This document shows, piece after piece, positions 43,177 through 53,162 of a DNA stretch of 64,000 nt. Source of the stretch: Septoria linicola. Its lineage: Eukaryota; Ascomycota; Dothideomycetes; Mycosphaerellales; Mycosphaerellaceae. The translations under genes were made by a program, and so were the position numbers. The stretch is from assembly GCA_024114885.1 (NCBI GenBank), contig CP099423.1, forward strand, positions 930,001 to 994,000, read 5' to 3'. The notes under the pieces were generated by a model. The model saw only the letters and a list, made by a program, of their open reading frames with translations, was not told the DNA's origin and ran no database searches. The number at the start of each line of letters is the position of its first letter. Position 1 is the stretch's first letter.

Positions 43177-43756
43177 CTACCGCCCATTCAACAACCACGG
43201 AATAAACCGATCCACATCCTTCTCTTTCACCTCGCCCTTCTCCACACTCCTCCCCTTCCGATCCCGACTCCGATACTTGCAAGTCCCAAACGCACACTCC
43301 CACACGCCATACCCTGGGAACAAATCCCCCGGCATCTGCCTCGTCTGCTTCGACGGCAGTCCACAATCGCACTTTGGATTCTCGCCATGCACCTGCCAGG
43401 TATGCCACTCGCGATCGAGCGTGTTCGCGCGCCCTCGTCGACAGCGACTATTGGTGCATGGGTGGTATGTACGCTGGTTGGAGGGATCCGAGAGGACGAT
43501 GCTGGTGCGTCGGGAACGCTGCGCACCACACGATGTACATGGGTGTTCGGCGTCGGTGGCTTTCAAGGGAGAGGTTGGTGTGGGAATTTCATTGTTTTCT
43601 TCTGATTGAGGGGAGGGGAGGAGTTCTGGGATGATGTCTGGAGGACGTGTGTGTTAGTTTAGAGGAAGCGGGGTGGTTTGTGAGTTGTGTTGATGTCAAC
43701 GTACCCAGGTAACTCGTTATGGCTGTCGATTCGAAGCATGATGCGATTGCTTCCAT
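43177..43756 (-). CDS. Single-module CxxC/CxCG zinc-ribbon protein
   Basis: Exons 43756-43705 and 43637-43177 (67-nt intron with a CTAAC branch site) give 170 aa. The alternative exon beginning at 43739 fails on phase, so ATG 43756 (MEAIASCFESTAITSYLG) is preferred. After a Pro/Glu-rich linker it has CTSCGAQRSRR...YHPCTNSRCRRG, then KCDCGLPSKQTRQ and VWECAFGTCKYRSR. This is one copy of the module present twice at 36425-37598. The CDCGLPSKQ...WECAFGTC part resembles GRF zinc fingers, known for single-stranded nucleic-acid binding. The C-terminus is charged with VDRFIPWLL. Function unknown. Confidence 0.65.
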
Positions 43757-45010
43757 TTGAGTGTTGTCGCTCTTGTATTTGCCTCTTCCACCCTGCAACG
43801 AATGCCGTCGAATGACTTCCCTCCTTGCCCTTCACACAAGCAGTAATACCACGAGTAGTGTTTTCGGTAACGACAGAAAAGGAGCTTTAAGCGCAAGCTC
43901 TCTTCTTGTCCCCCTTCCTCTCGCCTCCCTTAGTTCAGTAAAGACTGGTAGTTCTCGTTTTCCAGCTCAGCAGTTAAACGTTCTCGCTCGCTTAGCCCAA
44001 ACGTCCTCATATAACCACCAACAGAGCGTACCGTGCGCAACCCTCGCCGACTACTACGCACAGCACATCAATTGAACAATAACAAGAAAGATTTTTCTCT
44101 CAACGTTGGGTACCAACAGCAATACTTATCTCCTATCACGTATCGCAGTGCTTGCCGCCCATGTTCGCGCACTAGCGAGTTATAAGTGCTGCCCGAACTC
44201 CTACCACAAAACGGTCCTGTCGCACGCTTGTATCGGATGCGTTCGGCGGCATATCGGGACGCGCGACTGCAGCCCTGGTCCAGGTGCGCATTGAGAAGTG
44301 ACGTGCAAACCGCGCTTCTGGCGTATGTTTAGGGTGTTTCAACGATGCCAAGTGGGAGATCGGTCAGGTGTAACGTTTGGTGCGTTTGAGGATTGTGCGA
44401 GGGGGACGACGTCACAGTTTGAGATGGAGCGAATGTTGGGATGGAGGGGTTGTGATCGTGTATGTGGGACACGAGTGATCGGCGGCTATGGGCAATGCGT
44501 GCTGAGACAGGAGATCATTTTGGAGACTGCTACATCACAGTAGGAGGTTCATGACCTTTCACGCATCACGGAACACAAGTGAGGCGGGAAGTGAACAGGA
44601 AAGAGGAAGCATTGGGTGGCAGAGTGCATTCATTGAGCTATCGGATGTCTGTGATGCAATGTCAGCGCGTGTTCAAGTACATTGCTGTTCATGCAAGAGT
44701 GTAATTCCGTGGAGTGTCAGGAAAAAATTAGAGTAGTTGTGTTGCGTTTGGAATAACCATGTAGCAGTCTTGGTTAAAAATTTATCTTCATTCAATCGTG
44801 AAGAGTTGGCAGAGATGGGGGAAACAGTCAAAACGTACCTTTTGTGTGTCCAGAGAGCGTGACGAAGAGTCACGACATCAGATCTGGAACAGATATCCGG
44901 AGCCGTACGCATGTTCATGCACGACCAATCTGATCAGTGTCGACTCTTTCAAGCCGACATGGTGTGTGGCAGTGCATCTCTGTCTCATCCAGCTCTTGTA
45001 GCGAAGGCGC
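43757..45010. other. Intergenic
   Basis: About 1.25 kb between two minus-strand genes: the promoter region of the zinc-ribbon gene and the 3' side of RPP0. No gene or repeat recognised. Confidence 0.45.
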
Positions 45011-46019
45011 TTAGTCGAAGAGACCGAAGCCCATGTCGTCGTCCTCAGACTCCTCCTTCTCCTCCTCCTTTGCGGCGGCGGCTGGGGCATCACCAGCAGC
45101 AGCTGGGGCAGCGGCAGCAGCTGGAGCAGCAGCGGCGTAAGCCTCTGGGTTGGCGATGCGGTCCTTGAGCTCGTGGATCGACTCCCACTCGTACTCGGTC
45201 TCAATAGCGACAGAGATGGCGTTCTTGTAGCTGTTGACCAAGCTGTGCACAACGGATGGCAGAGTTGGGTAGTTGATGGTGAGCGAGATGGAGGTGACAG
45301 CGCTGATGGCAGAGCTGAAAGCCTTGAGCAGCTGGCTCTCCTCAATGTCGAGCACGCTGGAGGCGAAGGTCTGGCCCTGGTCGTAGATCTGAGCAATGCT
45401 CATACCGTAGGTGAACGGAGAGATGTTCAGCATGTTGAGCAGGGTAGCCTCGGAGGCTCCGACACGGCTGCCAGCCTCGGCGACCTTGACATCGGAGGTA
45501 ATTTCGATGGTACCACGAGCGATCTTGGTTGGGACACCGAGAGCCTGGAAGAAAGAGGTCTTTCCTGGTTCCATACCAGTGTTTCCGGCTGGAACGTACA
45601 CATCGGCAGGAGCGACGGCACCAGCACGGGCAGGAGCAGCGACACGGTTGGCCAAGATCTTGTCACGGGTCTGCTTGAGGTCGCCGTTGGTGAAGATGAA
45701 GCCGACGTTGCCCTTGACATGAGGGAGGAGACGCTCGTACTCGGGGAAGTCGCCCATGAAGGTCTTGAGCGCACGGCGAACCTGTATTCTTCATTAATTT
45801 CTGGCCATTTCTTCTAAGTTCTTCTATTCTTCTATTCCCACTGACCATGGTGTTCTTTCCCATCAGGACGACACCCTCGCCGCGGAGCGACTGACGGATC
45901 TCGTGCATCTGCTGCGACGACACATTGTCGACGGCGACGATGAAGATGGACTTGTACTCCTCGAGCAAGCCCTTAAGCTTGTCGAAGTAGCCGGCCTTGT
46001 TTCCAGTCTTGCCCCCCAT
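45011..46019 (-). CDS. RPP0: 60S acidic ribosomal protein P0 (uL10)
   Basis: The stalk base protein uL10 that binds 25S rRNA and anchors P1/P2 dimers at the GTPase centre. Exons 46019-45846 and 45781-45011 (64-nt intron, GTCAGT donor) give 314 aa. The joined MGKNTMVRRALKTFMGD is the universal uL10 motif, which confirms the splice. The N-terminus MGGKTGNKAGYFDKLKGLL is typical. The Ala-rich hinge (APAAAAAPAAAGDAPAAAA) and the terminal SEDDDMGFGLFD are the conserved P-protein tail bound by elongation factors and by ribosome-inactivating proteins. Strong call. Confidence 0.97.
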
Positions 46020-47230
46020 GTCTTCGGTGAGAAATAGGTTGTTTAAGGACTTTGACGGTGTTGTATTGGTGTTGATGGAGCGAGGAATCCTTCGCGACGC
46101 CCGAAGCTGTAAAATGAAGTTCTGCGGTGCGGAAGTCGCGAGGCTTGGCGCGACGTTCCTGCCTCACCCCATCAGGCAAACCGCATCGACTTCCTTTCCT
46201 CTCTCCGAGATGACTTTTTCCATCGCATTGTCCGCATCATCTGCATTGATTCCAACGCGGTGCGGATTCCTAGCCATGGCTGAACACCACCGAAGGTGAT
46301 GTCTCTCTAGCCCAGCTCGTTGATGGTGAAGAGATGCTCGTCCTTACAAGACCGCCTGGTGAAATGCAGTTATGCAAGAATGCTGAGATTGCTAAAATGC
46401 CGAGAGATGATTATTCGTCCTCTGGCGTGTTTACTCTTCATATCAAGCTAGATGCGAATGCTGGCGTTCACGCGCAGTCTCATCTCTCCCGCCTCTCACT
46501 TCGTGGCGAAGGTCACGAATAACTCCAAGATGACACTGCTCAACACCGACACGTTCGACCTACAAAGCTTCCATGACAAAGGACTGCCAGCTTACCAATA
46601 ACCACAAGCGAACCAGCGTTTCGACAACACAGCAACCATCTCTGCAGCAGTCTCGAACAAGACCGCTAGCAATGATGGCGCGCATACATCGAGTCCGGTA
46701 GTGTAGTACAGCGTGAAGTCGACGCATGTGTTTCCTGTTGTACGAGGAAGAAGAAGAGAGGCAGAGCCGGTGGGTAGAAGGACCTTTTTGTCTTCGAGGT
46801 TCTCCCACTATTCACTTCAAGGGAAGGCCTCGTGACTGGAGATGTTTGTCATGTGTGCTCAGTATCAGTTGTAGTGAATGCTGATGGTGAATACTGTTTC
46901 CTCGGGCTTTGTGTAAGGAGAGGCTCAACTGATCATAACATGTACTTTATGAATCCAGATTTTGTCTATCCCTTTTCTAAACGCTGCCAGCTGCAACACG
47001 CTTCTTTCTATGTCCCATCACAGCTGCAGACATAGATCTTGTCATTCACCCAATTACTAAAGAATGTGATACCGCCTCGCGGAAGTTGTTGAAATGGCGC
47101 AAGTGTTACCGCCACACTTGTAGTTGTCCCACAGACAGTAATTGTCTAGAAGCGAGACAGGGGTCGTCAGCAAGTGTCTCGGACGTGGCTGTCAGGACAG
47201 AAGTAGCGTAAACTGCCTAAGTCCTTCGCT
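46020..47230. other. Intergenic
   Basis: 1.2 kb: RPP0 promoter and the 3' flank of the small secreted-protein gene. Short open frames only; no supported gene. Confidence 0.45.
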
Positions 47231-47846
47231 TTACTGAAGGTGCTCGATTCCGGACTCGTTGGTGTAGGTGTACTCTGCCTTCTGCTTCAAATCCAGGGTG
47301 TCTAAAGAGCACAATGCTGTAAGCACGAGAAAAGCAAGGAACAGGCTTGCTGCACTTACTGCCTCCACTGATATAGTCCTTGACCCACGGGAAAGCCACC
47401 TTGCCGCCAATGTTCTTCGCAAAAGTCCCTTGATAGTAGTCCAGGCTCACGTCGAGCTGCCCGGTGCTCTGGCGGAAAAACCAGACCTCTTTGTTCTGAC
47501 TCTGATCAATCTTGGATCTGTGGTCGGTAACACGGATCGGTGCCCGATCATCATCGTAAGCCGTGATGGTGGTGTACTTCATGCTGGAGTCGCTCTGATC
47601 GCGCGACTGTTCATCGTCAGCAACGAGAATGACGATGAAGTGGGATTACTTTGCAACTATTTTGCGCAAGAATCGGCCAGCGATTGGTGCAGGAGCATAA
47701 ATTGATGGGTTCTCCTTGAGAGGTATGCCAAAATTGACGAGACTTGGTTCAAGTCATACACGTACCTGGTCAACGCGGACGCGAGTGCAAGCTTGGACAT
47801 AGCCAGCCAGGAGAGCGCCCGCGGCTAGAAGCTGCGAAGTCTTCAT
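47231..47846 (-). CDS. Small secreted protein
   Basis: A hypothetical secreted protein of 132 aa. Exons 47846-47766, 47606-47360 and 47301-47231; introns are 159 and 58 nt and all phases agree. The start MKTSQLLAAGALLAGYVQA is a classical signal peptide with cleavage expected before the first Cys. The mature chain (EVWFFRQSTGQLDVSLDY, KNIGGKVAFPWVKDYISGG, TYTNESGIEHLQ) alternates strands and has an N-glycosylation site, but it lacks the cysteine richness of many effectors. No known domain. Secretion is the only inference. Confidence 0.65.
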
Positions 47847-49044
47847 CTTCGCTGGATTGATGTTGGTCGGGAGGACTTTTAGGAATTCTGGATTTGTGTT
47901 GGAGGCTGTTCGATGCGATGGAAAGCTGATGGCGCATGTTGTGTCTCGTGGAAGTACTCTCCGTGCTTTATATGTTTGCCACCAAGTTGGATCTGGCTAT
48001 GCCGGATACAATAATCCAAGCACTGTTGACCTTTTTCCGAATGAGTGTATCACTGTGTCAGTGCTCGCAATCACCCTGCCTCAGGCGACCCTCGTCTGCC
48101 TCCGGTCCACCGCAATTGTCAGGCACGGAGGTCCACACGAGGATTGTGTTGCTTGATACCATCTCGAATGAACAGCACCTACTGACGTTGCCCTCGGGAA
48201 GGACGCAATATGCTGAAGCCTGAGCCATCGGCAGTGGAGCAAGACGATCATTCGCCCCTTGCAGATTGCAAACGACTGGTTGAATCGAGTAGGACCTCGC
48301 AATACCTCAGATCTGTAAACGAAGACGTGGGGTAAGACGGCGACACTGTTGTGTTGTTCAGCTCTGCTTTTGATTCGGTGCGACGATATGCGAGGCAGTG
48401 CTACTATAGCAGCCTCACGCAGTTGAAGGGGCAAGCATGGAGCCGAGCCAGTCGATCACCACGTGTTCTCGGGCGTACCGCATAGCTGACTCCCTGACTA
48501 TAGCTGGACGCTGGCAAAGCACTATACGGCTCGCGTAGCACGGCCGCAATCCTCATGCACATATGTCTGCCGGTGAGATGGTGAAGTATGCGGTGAGGGA
48601 AAGGCTTTGGAGGAGGGCCCACCCGTGCTTGGCAGCTGATCCTGCAGATTGGCACAGTCGGCCTCCGCCATCGTCTGCCCACATACATTGGTCAGCGGTC
48701 AGATCCCTATCGAACGGGCTCTTTGCGCTCGAGCTCGAAAACTGATCGCTCGTAAGGGAGAGAGGAGGATGGGCGAAATCCTCAGGGTAGAAAGAACGCG
48801 GGCATAGCAGAAGGTCCCGGAGGCGAACTGAGCGACCAATGGCGGCTGCCGCCAGCGACCATACATTACAGATGCAGAGTTTGTAACAGACAGCAGCAGC
48901 TGAACGATGTTTCAATGAACTAGAGTGAGCGAGCATGAGCTGCAGCTGCGGCTGGCAGTGCTCCACTTCTGGCTTTCCCACTTCATCCACTCCCTGAGGT
49001 GGTGCCCCAACATACGTGACATATATCATACAAAGCTCTGTAGG
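47847..49044. other. Intergenic (divergent promoters)
   Basis: About 1.2 kb between the small secreted-protein gene and the HET gene. Several overlapping short frames, none convincing; no repeat or RNA seen. Confidence 0.45.
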
Positions 49045-50289
49045 ATGCGACTACTCAATACTGAGACATACGAGCTCCATGAGTTCTTCGATAAGGATGT
49101 CCCAGCTTATACTATCCTGTCGCATCGATGGACGAACGACGAAGTGACATTTCAAGACTACCGGAAGGGCCGTGGCCATGACACTGCTGGACATAAGAAA
49201 GTCGTCGACGCCTGCAACTTTGCCAATCTTCGTAGACAGTCGTGGCTCTGGGTTGACACTTGTTGCATCGACAAGAGGTCAAGCGCCGAATTATCGGAAG
49301 CCATCAACTCTATGTTCGTCTGGTATCAGGAAGCTTCCGAGTGCTACGTATATCTGGAAGACGTGCCTTCGGTCGACAAACCCAACTGGACTGACGTACC
49401 AGCTGGATTTAGAGGAAGTATCTGGTTCTCGAGAGGCTGGACGCTGCAAGAGCTTGTTGCGCCTGCTTGCGTTCTGTTTTGCGATCAGCAATGGCAGCTC
49501 TTTGGACACAGGGCATCCGATCATGCTGCGATCGACAGCGTAGTTGATAAAAGAGATGAAGGTACCACCCTCGGCAGGGATCTAACCCCATACATTAGCA
49601 AGATCACAGGTATACCTGAGAGAGTGCTGAGGCGCCCTGCGAGCTACAAAGAGTACAGTGTCGCTCAGCGGCTATCTTGGGCGAGTCACAGGACGACAAG
49701 GAGAATAGAAGATGAGGCGTACTGTCTCCTAGGTCTTCTAGATGTGCACATGCCTCTACTTTATGGCGAACGTGGACGTGCTTTCGCAAGATTGCAGCAA
49801 GAAGTGATGAGGAATTCCACCGACGAGTCGATCTTAGCATGGCCGCGACATCGGGATGGTGATATTGCTTTGCTTGCCTCGTCTCCTGCCCTATACAAGG
49901 ACTGCCACGCCATCAGAATCTCAGAAGATCTTCGTGTACCACGGCTCACGCCCCAGAGCGGGCTTGTCAAACTTGAGTCGGGATCAATCGATGAGTGTTT
50001 TCTTATCGGTCACGCGATCAAGGGCATCTACGCAGTCCGCCTGCGTTGCATTATCTATGAGGATCACGAGCGGAAAGCTTACGAGAAGCCGCAGATCACC
50101 GCAGACCCAAAGCCATGTATGTTGATGCTGAGGCACAAGAGTTGTGGGCATTTCGTTCGCCTTGGAGCCGTTTATGGGGAGATCGGACATTCTGTGAAAC
50201 GCCAGAAAGTTCCAAGCATGACGTTCTATATTCATATCGGTGAAGATCTTTGCTATGCGGACAGAGCTCATACAGCGACAACTCGATGA
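49045..50289 (+). CDS. HET domain protein (heterokaryon incompatibility type)
   Basis: Single-exon protein of 414 aa from ATG 49045 (MRLLNTETYELHEFF). The HET domain occupies the N-terminal half: YTILSHRWTNDEVTFQDY, SWLWVDTCCIDKRSSAELS, EAINSMFVWYQEASECYVY and WFSRGWTLQELVAP are the standard HET blocks. Also YCLLGLLDVHMPLLYGERG, which follows the domain in the HET-E/HET-D-like group. There is no NACHT or WD40 part; the C-terminal 130 residues are unassigned. HET proteins trigger cell death on allorecognition when activated by partners. Whether this copy acts in incompatibility is unknown. The gene lies tail-to-tail with the UDP-rhamnose reductase, 170 bp away. Confidence 0.88.
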   Translation: MRLLNTETYELHEFFDKDVPAYTILSHRWTNDEVTFQDYRKGRGHDTAGHKKVVDACNFANLRRQSWLWVDTCCIDKRSSAELSEAINSMFVWYQEASECYVYLEDVPSVDKPNWTDVPAGFRGSIWFSRGWTLQELVAPACVLFCDQQWQLFGHRASDHAAIDSVVDKRDEGTTLGRDLTPYISKITGIPERVLRRPASYKEYSVAQRLSWASHRTTRRIEDEAYCLLGLLDVHMPLLYGERGRAFARLQQEVMRNSTDESILAWPRHRDGDIALLASSPALYKDCHAIRISEDLRVPRLTPQSGLVKLESGSIDECFLIGHAIKGIYAVRLRCIIYEDHERKAYEKPQITADPKPCMLMLRHKSCGHFVRLGAVYGEIGHSVKRQKVPSMTFYIHIGEDLCYADRAHTATTR

Positions 50290-50459
50290 CTGCGGCGTTG
50301 TTGAGCTTGAGCAGGCAGTGAAAGGCAAGATTTTATACGCGCACAGGAAATTAGCAAGGGACGATCAGTCTATGGGCACATGCTCATGAGTCCTGACAAA
50401 GGTGTGCAAGGTGTGGATAAGAGCCGAGCAATTGCCAGTATCTGGAGACTACAATAAGT

Positions 50460-51451
50460 CTACATCACGGTAGCACCACCCTGCTGCTGCAATCCACCGT
50501 TCTTCGCCATGTTTTCAAAACACATCCTGTACGCCTCCCTGATCTCCGGAACCTCCAGATCCATGCCCTCAGCCTGATACTCCGCCACCTTGTTCACCAA
50601 CTTCGAGCTATCCAGCGCACAGTTACTGCGATCGGCCACAATCACCTTGGCCTGCTCCTCCAACGAGAAGTTCTTCCAGCTGTAGCTCGGATCAACAAAG
50701 TCCTTGTACAACTGCAACACCTCGTTGTGCGAGATACTTCCCGGGTTCGTGAAATTGTAAACTCCAGTCTCGCGATGCTCGGCCATGGCGATGATGACAG
50801 GAAGTAAGTTTGGCAGGAGAGAGTGCGAGTTGGGGATGTTGACGACTTTTTCGTACTTGAGAATTTTGGTCACGAAGGAGCGTGGGTTGAGGTCTGAGGA
50901 GACGGGCATACGGAGGCGGAGGACGAGGTTGTGAGGGTAGTTCTTGAGGAAGGTCTCGATGGGGGCTTTGGTTGCGCTGTAGAAGGAGCCGGTGAAGTTT
51001 GGTGGGTCGTCTTCTTTGAAGGGCTTGGAGATGACTTGGTCGCGAGCTTCGTTGTATTGGGATGTGTAGATGCCTGGTAGACAGAGGTCAGTCGAATCAA
51101 TCTTGTGATAGGAGACAATGCTGACGTACATCCTGTGGCGAGCACAGTGCAATGGATGTCGCGCTGATCGCACTCGTACGTGAGCATGTGTGTGCCTAAG
51201 CCATTGCTCTCCATCGTCTCGAGCTTGTGGCTCTCGCACCAGTCGACATTGGGTCTGCCGGTCTTGCCGGCACAGTTAATGACATGAGTCGGTTTGATCT
51301 CATCGAGCGTTCGGCGAACAGCGTCTTGCTCATGCATGCGTATAGTTGTTCCATGGACCTCTTTGCCTTGCTGCTTGAGAAGCTCAATCAGTAGGCCGCC
51401 AATCCATCCTTGAGCACCCCAAACGAGAAAACGATCGTTCTGAGGAGCCAT
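50460..51451 (-). CDS. UDP-4-keto-6-deoxyglucose 3,5-epimerase/4-reductase (UDP-L-rhamnose synthesis)
   Basis: NAD(P)-dependent bifunctional enzyme completing UDP-L-rhamnose synthesis, like plant UER1/NRS-ER and the characterised enzymes of Magnaporthe and Botrytis. Exons 51451-51130 and 51073-50460 (56-nt intron, GTACGT donor) give 311 aa. Seen: FLVWGAQGWIGGLLIELL, the GxxGxxG cofactor loop; THVINCAGKTGRPNVDWCE, the hallmark of the RmlD-like epimerase/reductase; VLATGCIYTSQYNE across the splice; and FYSATKAP with the catalytic Y-x3-K. VLRLRMPVSSDLNPRSFV follows. All catalytic features are present. Located next to the transporter and dehydratase genes of the same pathway. Confidence 0.92.
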
Positions 51452-51681
51452 TGTTGTTGATGAGATGAAAGGCTTTGACAAAGTAGATCTGATTGCAGAA
51501 AGCATTGAGGTGATCGATGGGTTGGTCGTGATGACTGAATGTTGACGATCGCTAGAGCGCTTTGGACTAAAGTACAAATATCTGTCACAGACTCCTGACA
51601 TGTCAAGCAAGGGATGTTCGCGCGGCATGCGCACAGGCGCGCAGGCTCGAGCAAGGCACATCACCTGTACCCCCTCAATCT

Positions 51682-52883
51682 TCAATTACGTGCCTGTCTT
51701 TGCATCACGTACGAGTATCTGATTGGAGAAGGTCAGTATCAGCATCACAATGCAGCAAGGTACCGGGAGAGACTTACGCGACAATGCCACCTATCGCCAA
51801 CGCGATACCCAGGAGGCTCCCGTCGGTCAGTGACTTTCCGGAGACCATCCAGCCCATAGCAATGATCGAGCAGGTCTTGAAATGTCCGACGACAGTACTG
51901 CTGACAGGTCCAGCTTCGTTGATGATGACGAACTGGGAGAGGTTGATCAGGCAAGCCAGCAAACCACTCTGCGGATAATGTTAGCACTAGTTCGACGTCA
52001 GCAGGCCGAGAAACTCACAACTGCTATCAGCGCATATTGTGTAGAAGTCGTCTTGCTCCAGACCGTTATGTCATCCGAAAATGGAATGACATACAGCATG
52101 ATCAGCACACTGATCGGCGCTTGGTTCATCAGCAGCTGCATGCTCGAACACTCCAGCCTTTCGTGATACCACTTGATCCAAACAGTATACAAAGAGCTCG
52201 CCAGCACACCGGTAACAGCGAAGACTACCCCCAGCGGCCTCGTCACTTGCCCTTTCGCATCTCCAGCGGGCATCGTGTCAAAGTATGACACTACAGCCAC
52301 ACCGAGACATATTGGAATCAAGGTCAAAGCCGCTTGTGTCGGGATCTTGCGATTGTATAAGCCGTAATTCAGAGCTGCGACACATGGTGTCAAAAGTACT
52401 CTTGCGACTTGGTAGAATTGGATCGTCGAGAATGCCAGAGATGCGTTCGGGAGGACGACGTTGAAGATCATCGCCAAGGCTAATGGTACCAGGGTGTAGG
52501 AGTCGAGCTTGATAGCTGGAAAGAGACCGACTGCAGGGCGGGAGACGATGTAGAGGAGGAGGAAGGTCACGGCAAAGTGAAAGGCCGCGAATGTGACTTG
52601 TGCGTGACGGAGCGCTGCATCTTGAAGGATCTGCTTGTTCACGAAGACCTGCTGTTGCGTTAGAGTCGTCCGACCAGGCTCGATCATCTGTTCCTACAAT
52701 CGCAGCAGTCGAGGCAGTATTGACGCTCGCGCTAACCCAGAAGCGCTTGCTAAGGCCCTTTGGCACGAGCTTCGTGGGAGGTGGAGGAAATCGATCATCT
52801 TCGTCGCGCTCTTCCTGCTTCAGGAATGATTGAGCTTCTTCTCGTTCGTCGATGAACTCTCTTGACTGCTTCTCTTGGTCCAT
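51682..52883 (-). CDS. Nucleotide-sugar transporter (TPT/DMT family), putative UDP-rhamnose transporter
   Basis: A Golgi/ER membrane antiporter of the triose-phosphate/nucleotide-sugar transporter superfamily. Exons 52883-52698, 52648-52019, 51968-51778 and 51718-51682 give 347 aa, normal for the family. Introns are 49, 50 and 59 nt with CTAAC/CTGAC branch sites. The N-terminus is charged and cytosolic (about 45 residues). About ten hydrophobic helices follow, with motifs AIVFVNKQILQD, MIFNVVLPNASLAFSTIQFYQVARVL (first 20 shown in part: FNVVLPNASLAFSTIQF), YTVWIKWYHERLECSS and the late GHFKTCSIIAMGWMVSG, which matches the conserved GxxKT region. Substrate is inferred from its neighbours: the two UDP-L-rhamnose synthesis genes flank it. 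GDP-sugar or UDP-galactose specificity remains possible. Confidence 0.88.
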
Positions 52884-53162
52884 TGCGAGCGCTCGTGTTG
52901 TACTGTTCCGAGGGTGTGTCGATCCACTGCTGCGCTCTTGTCATGCATGTAGTCTCGCCAGCACGCGCCTCAACGCGTGCACAGGGTGTTCGCATTCCAG
53001 AAGGAAGAATGCCTCCCTTGCACTCAACAAGGAGCCACGCAATATGGAAAGAATGGCACCACCTTCGATATACTACACAATCAGCTTGTCCGTCACTAGA
53101 CTGTCACTAGCAGAACACTCATTCAGCCGGGTCAACTTATTTTCCTCCGAAACGTCGACACA
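52884..53162. promoter_or_regulatory. Bidirectional promoter of transporter and dehydratase genes
   Basis: A 279-bp interval separates the divergent start codons of the transporter (52883, minus) and the 4,6-dehydratase (53163, plus). The short distance means the two genes must share regulatory sequence. This is inference from layout; no specific operator is identified. Confidence 0.55.

Noticed and set aside
43682..43739. Alternative first exon starting at 43739 for the single-module zinc-ribbon gene
   Set aside because: It leaves phase 2 at the donor, while exon 2 needs one base; ATG 43756 gives the right phase.
45173..45817. 214-codon plus-strand open frame opposite RPP0
   Set aside because: Exact antisense shadow of the highly biased RPP0 coding sequence; no domain.
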